A stretch of DNA of 64,000 nt from Lepidodermella squamata (lineage: Eukaryota > Gastrotricha), in the NCBI GenBank assembly GCA_047495785.1, contig JBLDXI010000025.1, positions 1,488,001 through 1,552,000 on the forward strand, in the 5' to 3' direction. This document shows, piece by piece, positions 1 to 9,693 of the stretch (its first letter is position 1; the number at the start of each line of letters is the position of its first letter). Both the position numbers and the translations under genes were made by a program. The notes under the pieces were generated by a model. The model ran no database searches and was not told where the DNA came from. It was given only the letters and a program-made list of their open reading frames with translations.

Positions 1-165
1 GTCTCACTAAACTGGAATCTGGGTTTTATGTCAACTAAAATTCGGTACGATCAAGACTTCCGATTTCCGATGGACTTTTCTCATTTAAAACATAGCTTGG
101 TCATTCATCGTTTAGCTCTCGCATCTATGCTCATTGCTTATTCTCTGTGATAGGCTTAATTTAAA

Positions 166-1881
166 ATGGCAACGCGAGGTCGTCGGCCATTTGCCAACAA
201 AGGCGCTTCGTCGAACACCCAAGAAAAATCTTTTCAAATGACTCTGACGCAAGCTCGAACCACTGGAACCCTCAATTTAGCTAATCGCGAGCTGCAGGCG
301 ATCCCACCTATTTTCTTGGGTGACGAGTCTGCTTCAGGCGACGCATCTTTCGACGCCAATTCTCCTCGCTGGTGGGAAACCGTGGATATAAGAAAGGTTT
401 TCATCCAGTGCAACAAGCTGACACAAATTCCACCTGAACTGTTTGCAAAACTAGTGTCTTCGCTGTCTGTTATCGATGCTTCTGACAACTTGCTGAAGGA
501 ACTGCCTATAATTATCGGAGATTTAGAAAATCTGCAAACGCTGAACCTGAGCCATAATAAGTTGACACTGCTTCCCGAAACATTCGTCAATTTATTGAAT
601 TTAGCTGATTTGAACATGACTCACAACGAATTGGGCGCCTTACCTCCGAAATGGAATAATCTATCGTCATTGGTCATACTTAATTTATCGCATAACAAAT
701 TGTCGAAACTACCGGACAACTTCGGCCTATGCCCTAGTCTGACTTCACTCGATCTATCCAACAATCAGTTGAATAATTTACCGCCAAGTTTTGGCCGTTT
801 GCAAAAGCTACAGAACCTTGACCTTTCTTTCAACAAGTTATCGGCTACGAGTGATTTCTCATCGTTGGTCAATCTGAAAGTGCTGAAATTGGATAACAAC
901 TCCTTGACTTCGATGCCTGATATTAACAAATGCCGTCAATTGAAGGAATTATCCTTGTGCGATAACGCTTTAACGGCTTTTGCGGTGAAAGACCTCGAGT
1001 GTTTGAGGGCGATTACGATTCTCAACCTACGAGGCAATAAAATATCGGAGATTTCGGATGAAATTGCTTCGGCATTACATTCCATTGAAAGATTGGATTT
1101 GGCTAATAACAATTTATCCACTGTACCGCCTTATCTCGGCCTAATCGACAACCTAAAATGCATCGTCTTGGACGGAAATCCTTTACGGGCTTTACGACGC
1201 GATGTCGTGAATAGAGGCACTGTTTTTATCAAGCAATGGCTTGTTTCTCGACTACCCGAGGCAGTTTTAGCGGCCAAAGGTCAACAATCAGGATCAGGAC
1301 CGACAATACCTGAGAATTCGAAAGATCAGAACGTGAATAAATCTGGCGAAAAATTGGATTTATCAAACCGTGGCTCGGAAAATTTGGCGAATCTACTGAA
1401 TCAATCTAACGCTAATTGCAAGGAATTGATTTTGAGCAAAAACAAGCTTCAAAACTTGGATGGATCGATTTTCCAAAATTTTCGATCTCTTGTTTTCCTG
1501 GACGTTTCATGTAATATGCTGCGATCTTTGCCAGACGAATTGGCTGAATTGGCGAATTTACGTCAATTGAACATTTCTAATAACCGTTTTAGCGGACCGT
1601 TGCCGAAAGTTGTTTACAATTTCAAAAATTTGGAGGTTTTAATCGTGTCTGATAATTCGTTTGATACAATTGATACTAGTCAGCTGGTTCTTATGAGCCA
1701 GCTATCAGTTCTCGACATTCGGAACAACAATTTTTCACAATTGGCGCCGGAAATTGCCAACTGCCCGGCGTTGAAACACTTGGAAGTTACGGGCAATTGC
1801 TTCAAAGTGCCACGGCCTGAAATTATTCGAAAGGGCAGCTTGGCGATTCTCGAGTATTTACGCACAAAAATTGTCGCCTGA
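166..1881 (+). CDS. LRRC40: LRRC40-like leucine-rich repeat protein
   Basis: Uninterrupted 571-residue reading frame ending in TGA, with no sign of introns. After a basic N-terminus (MATRGRRPFANKG) it consists almost wholly of about 20 leucine-rich repeats of the 22-24 residue type (LxxLxLSxNxLxxLPxx). A repeat-poor, polar linker near residues 375-405 splits the solenoid in two. Length, the linker and the start resemble animal LRRC40 (about 600 residues). No signal peptide or membrane segment is visible, so it should be intracellular. LRR solenoids bind proteins; the partner is not known from sequence. The ATG follows AAA (good animal context) and the next AATAAA lies 80 bases past the stop. 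Other intracellular LRR proteins (SHOC2/LRRC1 type) are possible but lack this split layout. Confidence 0.85.
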   Translation: MATRGRRPFANKGASSNTQEKSFQMTLTQARTTGTLNLANRELQAIPPIFLGDESASGDASFDANSPRWWETVDIRKVFIQCNKLTQIPPELFAKLVSSLSVIDASDNLLKELPIIIGDLENLQTLNLSHNKLTLLPETFVNLLNLADLNMTHNELGALPPKWNNLSSLVILNLSHNKLSKLPDNFGLCPSLTSLDLSNNQLNNLPPSFGRLQKLQNLDLSFNKLSATSDFSSLVNLKVLKLDNNSLTSMPDINKCRQLKELSLCDNALTAFAVKDLECLRAITILNLRGNKISEISDEIASALHSIERLDLANNNLSTVPPYLGLIDNLKCIVLDGNPLRALRRDVVNRGTVFIKQWLVSRLPEAVLAAKGQQSGSGPTIPENSKDQNVNKSGEKLDLSNRGSENLANLLNQSNANCKELILSKNKLQNLDGSIFQNFRSLVFLDVSCNMLRSLPDELAELANLRQLNISNNRFSGPLPKVVYNFKNLEVLIVSDNSFDTIDTSQLVLMSQLSVLDIRNNNFSQLAPEIANCPALKHLEVTGNCFKVPRPEIIRKGSLAILEYLRTKIVA

Positions 1882-1961
1882 ACTTGAAATTTTAACTTGA
1901 TGTGACTATGGCTTCTTTCTCGTTATAGCATGTGATACAATTATTGAAAAATCAAACCTCG

Positions 1962-1967
1962 AATAAA
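1962..1967 (+). terminator. Poly(A) signal of the LRRC40-like gene
   Basis: AATAAA 80 bases after the stop codon, in an AT-rich stretch, about 95 bases before the next gene's start. Confidence 0.6.
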
Positions 1968-2062
1968 GGAAATGTTGCTTTCAAAAACATTCTATTTTTT
2001 ATCATAATGGTTTGAAATTTCAAAATTTATCTCAGTTGATATTTTTTACTTGTTTTTTTAGA

Positions 2063-5000
2063 ATGCTGACTCAATTATGTAGAAAATTTTACGCAGCAGT
2101 AAAAAATCTTATAAATTATATTTCGATCAAAATCGGCGAGATAAGTACCGATAAATTAGCCGCGAATGTCATTGGCCCATTTTCGTTGATTTTCATCTCG
2201 CTAATGACCTTGGACGGCTGTATCGCAATATACCTGTGCCTCGTGAAATGGAAAGCTAACGAATGGCCGTTCTGGCGGTTTGCGATGCACTATGCGATAG
2301 CTCACATTGCCGGTGCGAATATTTTCTATCATTACTACAAATGCGCCTTCAGCGACCCGGGCCTCCCAACGGCAGATGACGAGCGCAGTTTTCCTTCCAG
2401 CGGCTGGTGTCGAAAATGTTCAGGTATGTTGAATTGGAGTTTTTCTGTTTAAGAAACCAAATTTTGCGATGTGAAAAAAATAAACATCGATATCGATCTT
2501 AAAACTTTTCGCGTAATTGAAACCAGCAATCCATTCTTACCGAATCTAATCCATTGAAAAAGAAGGACGACGCAACACAAGTATTGCAGCTTCGAGTCAT
2601 TTATTTCACAAAGGTTCCTCGGTAGATATTAAATCGTGTGACTTTTCGGCCACTAAGTGGCCATCGTCAGGCACGAATCGATCACAAGAAATAGGCAATG
2701 GTCATCACGAATCAAGTGTGAAGCAATTGATAGGTGAAGCATTGAACATTTCTTCGGGTATCGAAGTTCGAACTCAGCCTCGATTGAAGTACATGACGTA
2801 ATGTCGTCCGTTCACGTCACCGCGCGCCACGACTTGATTTTGGGCGTTCAGAATAAGGCAGTCGTCTTTCCTCAACAGGGTTATGATACATTTGTAGCCA
2901 TTTTGAGCCGCTCGGCGGCTACTGAACAGGTTCCAGGACAGATCATTTTCAACACATGAGGATGAAAGAAAAAAAAATTGGGAAGCGTAAGAACGAGAGA
3001 TCGGGTTCGAACCGGCGACCCTCTTTTCGAAAATTTCAAAAATTCATGTAAAAACTGAACAGGGTTGAATGTAATGGCAAAGAAATACCGCGAACGAATA
3101 TATGATGCCGAAAGAAACAATTAGAAACGCGAAAGCGAGAAGTCGGATGGAACCCATGATCTTCTTATGAAATTTCAAAAATACATTGTAGTCCGGTGTT
3201 GCAGGGTCAAAGTCCGTTTTTACTGCTATCGTTATTTGTATGTCGTGTGGTGGTGCGGTCATGTGGTCGCGAAACTGTCAAATAATATTTATAAAAAATG
3301 GCTGTACTTAAATCACTGAAGACCCTCCTTTATTACTTTATAGCGCGACACGAACGAAGATATTTGCAAGTGAAGATGGGCAATTGAAAAATGCAAGCCA
3401 CCACGTACAATGTGCCAATATTTCTTGATTGCTGTATTTCGACAGCTACTGCGATTATTGCTAAGAAAAATACGCGCGACCTCACCACCGCACCACCAGC
3501 CCCACCACCCAAACAGGAAAGTACTGCTCACATAAAACTTAGCAATAATAACCAGATGATGATTCATCTGGGTCACTCTGCAAAACCCGGACTACAATGT
3601 AAATGAAATCGGATGATGAGTCAGTGCTGAAAATGCTGAATATGTCATCACGGGTCATCCTAGACACTAGACAGTGGTTCACCCAACACTCGCAGATGGA
3701 CAAGGTGAAGCTTAGTAAAAGTAGCAATGTCCCCCTTGTCAGCGGCTACTGGTTTCGACCAGAATGTTCCTTCAAACCCCCCGGCATGATTCCTGAAAGC
3801 ATCCAAAATGTGATCCTCCATTTCGATTAGGTTCCCGCGAACGCGTCGTTTTAGTAGGTTTTCGCTAAAAAGCATGCTTGCAAGGCGTACTGAGCAGAAG
3901 GGCTCCTCTGAGATGAAATGCATCTAAATTATTGATATTTTGAGATTTTGTTGGTGGAAAAATGCAAAAAATGTCAAAATATAGATTATGACTCATGTAA
4001 TGACTCGGAACAATTTCTCGAAAGATACGAAATTTATGAGCTTGTTTATTTTCTTTAATTGACTTCGTTATTTAATTGACTTAATTTTCTTTTCAAATTC
4101 TAGCTGTTAAACCTCCGCTGACTCACCACTGTTCGGTGTGCAAGCGTTGCGTTATTCGAATGGACCACCATTGCACGTGGATGAACAATTGCGTCGGCCT
4201 GAACAACCACCGCCATTTTTTCCTATTCTGCCTGTTCATGTGCGGCGCTACGTTATACGCTTACACTTCAGCTAGTGAACTCTACTACCAGCACACGCAA
4301 TACGGATTCGGCTACGCCGAGACCCATGCCACAGAAAATCAAGAAACAGGCGCTGTTATCGCGTCGTTGGGCCGGTTTAAATTCGACTGTGCCAGTCAGA
4401 CACTGATAAAAATTTCTGGGCCGGGCTTAAAATCCGGCGAAGTGGTAGTTCGGCAGAGCGTTCACCCGTACCGGCCGGGCAACCGCAATCACCGATTCGT
4501 TGTTGTTGCGCTGTATCTGTGCCTGCTATTTGCGATTCTACTCGCGTTTCTCGTTCTTTGGCATGCGTGGCTCATCAGCATTGCGCACACGAGTATCGAC
4601 AATATGGGCGGAGCTTCTCGGGTGAGCTTACATTTTTTTCATCGACTTGATTTAAATTAAAGTCGTTTTTTGATGTTATACAAGCTTGTTTTCAAGCTTC
4701 AAATCTGTTCAAAATTTCCATGATCTCAACTTTCATGAGAGTATGTGTCATCCTAAGTACAGTGCTCCCTCGATTAGTGCTCGGGGTCGGGGCTGTGGGT
4801 CGCGCACTTATCTAGGGTTGCAGCTAAAGAGGGCTGTTGAAGAGCTAGCGATGAATCATAAGTGCGTAGCTACGTTTTTTTCTTAGTTGCTAAGGAGACG
4901 TTGTTTTTAGTGGTTAGCCATATCTAACCAAGCCCGAATTCATTTGGATCCGAAGGATCATTAGATCGAATAAACAACATAACATAACATAACATCATCT

Positions 5001-7006
5001 TTATTCCGTTCTTCTTGAGAGAAAGAAAAAACAACAAAACTTTATACAGTAAGAGAAAGAGGCGACAGGGAATAGACTTCACTCCCGTGTACCTGCCATG
5101 CTAGGATCAGATGGGCGATCTTTGTGGGAGGAGAACCAGCCTTTGCTGCCGATTCCAGAGTCTGGCCAATATCCAAGTCAATTTGATAATTCACATAACT
5201 TTCAAAAAGGAATTCATTTAATTTCGAAATCGACATATTGGTTATGATGGTAGCAAGCTACTCATCCTTAATGTTTCGAATAAAGTTGTAGGCAATAATT
5301 TGAAGCAATATGTAGAGAGCATCCAACCCGTCTGACCAGAACTCGGCGTCGGCCGCGGCTTGATCGGATTCATGGGAACGTGGTGGGTCTTCAAGCGGCA
5401 CATTTTGCATCCCGGGAAACATGACTGTATGATCTTTTGGCTTGACGGGTTCCGGCATTTCTCTTTTAGCTACAAGTGACTTATTAGAGGATCCGAATAT
5501 TATCATATTCTTTATTAGAGAGCATAAATTATTCGGAGGATCAAATTGACAGCTGAAATTGCACCGTGTCTAGTCGTGAATATTTTGCCCAGCCGCTTAC
5601 AATCGTTGACAGTGAAATAACGGACATGGGCCGAGTCCAGATCGATCTTTAGCCCAAATAGTTTCCCGCCAACGTACAGGTCCGTTTGTGGTAAATAATG
5701 TGGTAAAAAATGTGGTAAATGTGGTAAATGTTCCAAATTTTGAAAAAACCTAATTACTGCCAAAAAGCGGACTTTATCCAATTTTGGCTTACTAAGAGAA
5801 CGTTAAGCTAAATCGGAGTGGACGGTTAATGTGACATTGCAAACGAAATTGGTCCCGATCCTACGCGGATTTTCACGCCAAAATACGATGAAGACTTTTT
5901 TAGTGAAGGCCTTCAGCTTCCGTTTGCGGTGTCCAAGAGCGTGGGAACGAATGAAAGCGTTGGAGTAGTTGGACTTCCGTAGCATTTGAGCTCCTACCGA
6001 AGTGTCTTTTGAGGGCTAACCAGATCTCTGCCATCCGGTCTTCACATGTAATCACATATGATAATCCAACAGATTCCGCCATTCTTTCGGTGCGACTTGG
6101 TGGACGACCGCGACCTCGACCTCGAGCTGGCTGAGATTCAGCTTTAGCACTTGATTCGGCCGAAACTTCTCCAAGAGAGATGGCAGAGCCGCCCCTTGGT
6201 GGGCGACCACGAATCGGGGCGGTAACAACGGTGCAAAAAAAAAATTGAATGACCAGAATAATGTTTTCCTTGACATTTCTGGTCATTCATGCCGCGGCTA
6301 GTTTCGCGCAGATACCCGTTATAGGGAATGACGACTGCTTCAGTGACGTGCAAGTAGACGCCGCTCTCAAGGCTGTCAAAAACGACTTGATAAAAGTGCT
6401 CGTCGATCCAGATGTAGTCGTCAGCCTTGTAAACTACAGAAAGTTCTTCGGTAATCGCAAGCCGAACTTTAGCCCACGAAGCTATTTTTACCGACGAGAA
6501 TAATTTCAGGCGAGCCTTAAGGAACGTCCACCAGGCGGACTCGGCCGAATAAAACTGCCCTTCGGTTGTTGAAACTGACGATCTTGGATGTTACAGACGA
6601 GTCTTCCAACCTGGAATTGGGTTTAATTTGATTTGCGGAAACTTCCGAATTGATAGTTAGTTTTGCGTCCAAATAAGTGTATAGGATTTTATGAAGAAAT
6701 TGTATGACGATCTTTCTTTTATTTTATAATTTTTTCCCCATTCCAGTCTATCTTGAAAATGCCCGTCCACGAAATTGTTCAGAATTGGAAGCTATTTCTC
6801 GGCCTCAATCAGCCAAATGCGTGAGTTATATCGATTGTTGAACCCACAATTATCAACCTAAAATTGCTAATTTTTTTCACAGGTCCTTGCTCAATCGATT
6901 GGTTCTTCCATCAAGTGGTTCTCCTACTTCCAAAATTGCCAAGAATAGCGGAGAGTCACAGCCTACCGGTCTCCTGAAAATCGCCTCAAAACCTGCTCAA
7001 GTTTAA
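2063..7006 (+). CDS. ZDHHC16: ZDHHC16-like palmitoyltransferase, four exons
   Basis: Exons 2063-2423, 4104-4621, 6747-6820 and 6883-7006 join in frame to 358 residues. The cysteine-rich domain spans the first junction: CRKCSAVKPPLTHHC, then CKRCVIRMDHHCTWMNNCVG, with the catalytic DHHC cysteine present. Membrane segments occur before and after it, giving the usual four-pass topology. After the last segment come LWHAWLIS, NWKLFLGL (exon 3) and LLNRLVLPSSG (exon 4), which match the C-terminal landmarks I recall for ZDHHC16. The enzyme S-acylates cytosolic cysteines of membrane proteins, probably at the ER or Golgi. Start: ATG directly after a TTTTTTTAG acceptor-like tract at 2061, so a 5' UTR exon or spliced leader may precede it. 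Proline of the usual DHHCPW is replaced by threonine. Introns 1 (1.7 kb) and 2 (2.1 kb) are long and full of repeat remnants. Human ZDHHC16 is about 377 residues. Confidence 0.85.
2585..2690 (-). repeat. Penelope-like element end with hammerhead-like core (candidate)
   Basis: On the minus strand CTGACGA (2670-2664) is followed by a 6-bp hairpin GGCCAC-TTA-GTGGCC (2662-2648) and GAAA (2647-2644). This is close to the hammerhead ribozyme core CUGANGA / stem II / GAAA, and such motifs are typical of Penelope-like retroelement terminal repeats. A short stem III (AAGTC with GATTT, loop ACAC) can be drawn after GAAA. One extra U sits before stem II, and stem I pairing is weak, so an active ribozyme is doubtful. 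It lies in intron 1 of the ZDHHC16-like gene. No reverse transcriptase or GIY-YIG frame remains nearby. Confidence 0.4.
2960..3240. repeat. Two direct copies of a tRNA-like (SINE-type) module
   Basis: The stretch near 2968-3080 contains GGTTCGAACC, a perfect pol III B-box-like palindrome, in GATCGGGTTCGAACCGGCGA. A diverged copy follows near 3126-3235, with GTCGGATGGAACCCATGATC in the same place and AAATTTCAAAAATnCAT after it in both. No matching A box is seen, so this is a decayed tRNA-derived repeat rather than a tRNA gene. It is inside intron 1 of the ZDHHC16-like gene. Confidence 0.4.
5042..6286 (-). other. Cluster of minus-strand reading frames in ZDHHC16-like intron 2, probably a decayed mobile element
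   Basis: Four minus-strand open stretches lie head to tail: 6286-5900, 5781-5515, 5506-5258 and 5236-5042. The first carries AT-hook-like GRPPRGG and GRGRGRPPS motifs and then EIWLALKRHFGRSS...LLQRF, which faintly resembles the gag region of copia-type elements. The second contains YVGGKLFGLKIDLDSAHVRY, and the others are unrecognised. Stops separate the pieces and no convincing splice sites link them. The (AACAT)n tract near 4978-4994 sits at one edge. A nested host gene on the opposite strand is the alternative. I would not assign a function. Confidence 0.3.
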
Positions 7007-7110
7007 CGGTTCTCAATTTTTTTACCTCAAAATCGGATCTCATATGTGAGTATTGCTTAAAAGCTTTTCTAGTCGCCGTTGTTGCTCAGTATTATATTAT
7101 TACTATACAT

Positions 7111-7287
7111 CGTTAGCGGCGCGCCAAAACAACCACTTTACTATTTATAGATTTTATATGGATAGTACGATCGAGAGTAGAAAAAAATCAGTGCTCAAAT
7201 GGCCTATCGTACTTTAACATTACGTTCGGCGACTTCAAGTACGATCGAATGAATCATCTAAGTGGTTGTTTTGGCGCGCCGCTAACG
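7111..7287. mobile_element. 177-bp MITE with perfect 28-bp terminal inverted repeats
   Basis: The 28 bases 7111-7138 (starting CGTTAGCGGCGCGCC) are the exact reverse complement of 7260-7287. A 4-bp direct repeat ACAT flanks the element (7107-7110 and 7288-7291), fitting a target-site duplication. The interior holds no coding frame but has a second inverted motif, AGTACGATCGA near 7166 and 7239. It lies between the convergent ZDHHC16-like and ADAM genes, in what may be the 3' UTR of the former (AATAAA at 7340-7345). Confidence 0.75.
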
Positions 7288-7526
7288 ACATTTTCCATTC
7301 GTGTCTTTATTGTGATTTTCGTTGTCGAGAAATATTGGAAATAAAACCGCTTTAACGATGTATTTTCTGCGTCTTTGCGTCTGACCATAATTTTGGCGTC
7401 TAAACCGATATCGCTGAATCTTCGAAAGTTCGTTCTATTGAATTCCCAAAATCCTCGAAAACGAAGTATTGTCCTTGAACTTTAAAAAAAGTTTCAAAAT
7501 GTAGTAATTTATTTTTTCTCGCAGTA

Positions 7527-9374
7527 TTACGAAATCCTTCGAATGTCGACCGGCCGGTTGAGGGCCATAAGTGTGTAAAAGCTACAAACTAACAAAAAAG
7601 CTGCGAAAATAAACGTCCTGTGGTCAAGCGGATTTCCGTTCGCACTGGAAGACGTAATTTTTACATTGCCAGCTGCGAAATTCCTAATAGGGTTGCCGTT
7701 TTGATCGCAGTTTGAATCGGGGTGATAAGGACAATCCGGCACGACCTCGGAACACTTTTGAGCGAGGCAATATTTACGACCGGAATCGCACAAATTTCCA
7801 TCCCGGACGTGTCCGAAGTCGGGCATCTACGAACGCAAAAATCTAAAATAATATAGAAGCCGGTGATGCATCAAGACAAACCATTTTCCCAGAAACGGAA
7901 GCGCAACCTTTTTCATTCGAAAAGGAATATCGATGCTGTAGATTTTTGGAAAAGTTCAGAGAGCTGCACATCAGATTCCCGCATTCCACGTCCATCAGCA
8001 GGCATGGTTGCACAAACTGTCGATCTGCGAGACGATTTTTCGCAAACGGAGCGTGCCCGCCTATAATAAGAAATAAGCCTTTTGCTAACGGAAATGTTCA
8101 AACTTACAATTTCGATCGAGGCCTGCTTTAAGTCTATTCAAGCCGTAGCAGACTGCTCTTCGATCAGGTGGAACGTGAGGTGCACCCATCAGGCTTAAAC
8201 AGTCCTCATTTCTGCTTAAACATAACCCCTTGTAACAAGTTCCATCCAACTCAGGACCACATTTCGTGCCAACTTGTAGATAACGATCAGCAGGGCAGAA
8301 TGGGGAAGATCCGTCGCATGATTCCGAAAGATCGCAAGAATCAGATTTCGCTTCCCGGCAAATCGTTCGTTTTGCGGCAGGAATGATGGAGCAAGTCGAC
8401 GTCACGCAACAAGGTCCTTGGGCGCACTGTGCACCCTTTAAAAGGGTGCAAGTTGAATAATCGCAACACAGAGGATTCGGGCAGATCTGAGTTTCAAACG
8501 TGTGCAGTTCATCAATGCCCCAATTTCGAAAATCTAAACCGCAGTCACATTCCTCACCATGTTCTACGATGCCGTTTCCGCAAAATGAGTTATGATTCGG
8601 CGTTGGAATAGTTTCAAGACACAAAGGAGGTTTAGCTGTCTTAATCCATTGAGCGAGATATCTTTCGGAACAATTTGACCAGCTAATCCTATCGAATTTC
8701 TGCGATGGTTGCATGATTCCGTGAGTGGTTCTGCCATCTGCAGTCATGCACGGCTTACCATCCTCGAACCTTTCTGTATCATGCTTCATCCCTAAAGTGT
8801 GACCTATTTCATGCGCCAAAGTTTGAGCAGTGAACAAAACGTAGTGCTCGAAAGATGGCTGCTGATGAGATGAGATAGCGATGATGTTGGCTCCGTTCGT
8901 TCCAGTACACATTGAAGCAAACTGCGAGACGCCAACTTCACGACTAGAGTGATCAAAGTTTCTCACAACCACTAACACATCGGCGTTATTCCCGATTTTA
9001 GGCCAAAATCTTCCGGCAATGTTTTCGTTCAAATGTTGCTGAATACCGCGAACATTATCCCAATCCCTGTCTGGCATAGGTACAACTATAGACCTATCGG
9101 TTTCATTCGTCCAAACGGTAACATGTGTTGCATGGATGTGAATGTTCACCTCGTGGAGTAAAGCATTCGCCACGCTCAGCAGATGATTCATAAAGTTCCC
9201 AACCTTCGTTCGATTGCTCGCGAACAAATTGTGGGATGAGACTTCCCTTGTGATGATAAAACCGGATCGGATGTGAAGCCATTTCGGCGGAGGCTTGATG
9301 TCCTCAATTAGCTGCGGCTGTATCTTATCGAATGATTTTACGAAAAATAACAATAAAAGGATACAACTGAACAT
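7527..9374 (-). CDS. ADAM-family metalloprotease-disintegrin, three exons, no prodomain seen
   Basis: Exons 9374-8108, 8060-7882 and 7826-7527 give 581 residues. A short signal peptide (MFSCILLLLFFVKSF) is followed almost at once by a reprolysin domain with the zinc site AHEIGHTLGMKHD (residues 187-199) and Met-turn GIMQPS. Next come a disintegrin domain from NSFCGNGIVEHGEECDCG with the loop SDSCDLSESC, a cysteine-rich domain, an EGF-like end (VRDGNLC...CLAQKC), one membrane span (FIFAAFLLVCSFYTLMAL) and a 10-residue tail. It should be a cell-surface sheddase. The catalytic residues are intact. The usual prodomain of about 150-200 residues with a cysteine switch is absent, and I find none in the 320 bases before the M13 gene. 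The donor ending exon 2 (ATG|GTTTGT) is the least certain boundary. TTTATT at 7508-7513 is a minus-strand AATAAA just after the stop. Confidence 0.82.
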
Positions 9375-9693
9375 TTCTTTGAATATCGATAAAAAATAGA
9401 TGCCATGAATGGATAATCTTTTTCTCCTTTGTAATAATCATATCGCGTGCTTTCCATTTCGCTGATGATTTCTTGTGTGCATACTCGCACTGACCGCTAC
9501 ATCGGCGGCGGAAATGATTTTGATGCGAACACATGGCCTTCATACTAAAGATTAATAGCCTCCATCGGAATAAACAGATGTTTTATGCTCATTGCTTATT
9601 ATCTATGTTATCTTAAGCTTTTATACCTATCCATGCAAGATAGAAATGAGATTTTTAGGAGAGAAGAATAAGAGTTTTAACGGTCGTGTTACT

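Noticed and set aside
2985-3060. tRNA gene suggested by GGTTCGAACC
   Set aside because: No A box and no acceptor-stem pairing; treated as a tRNA-derived repeat.
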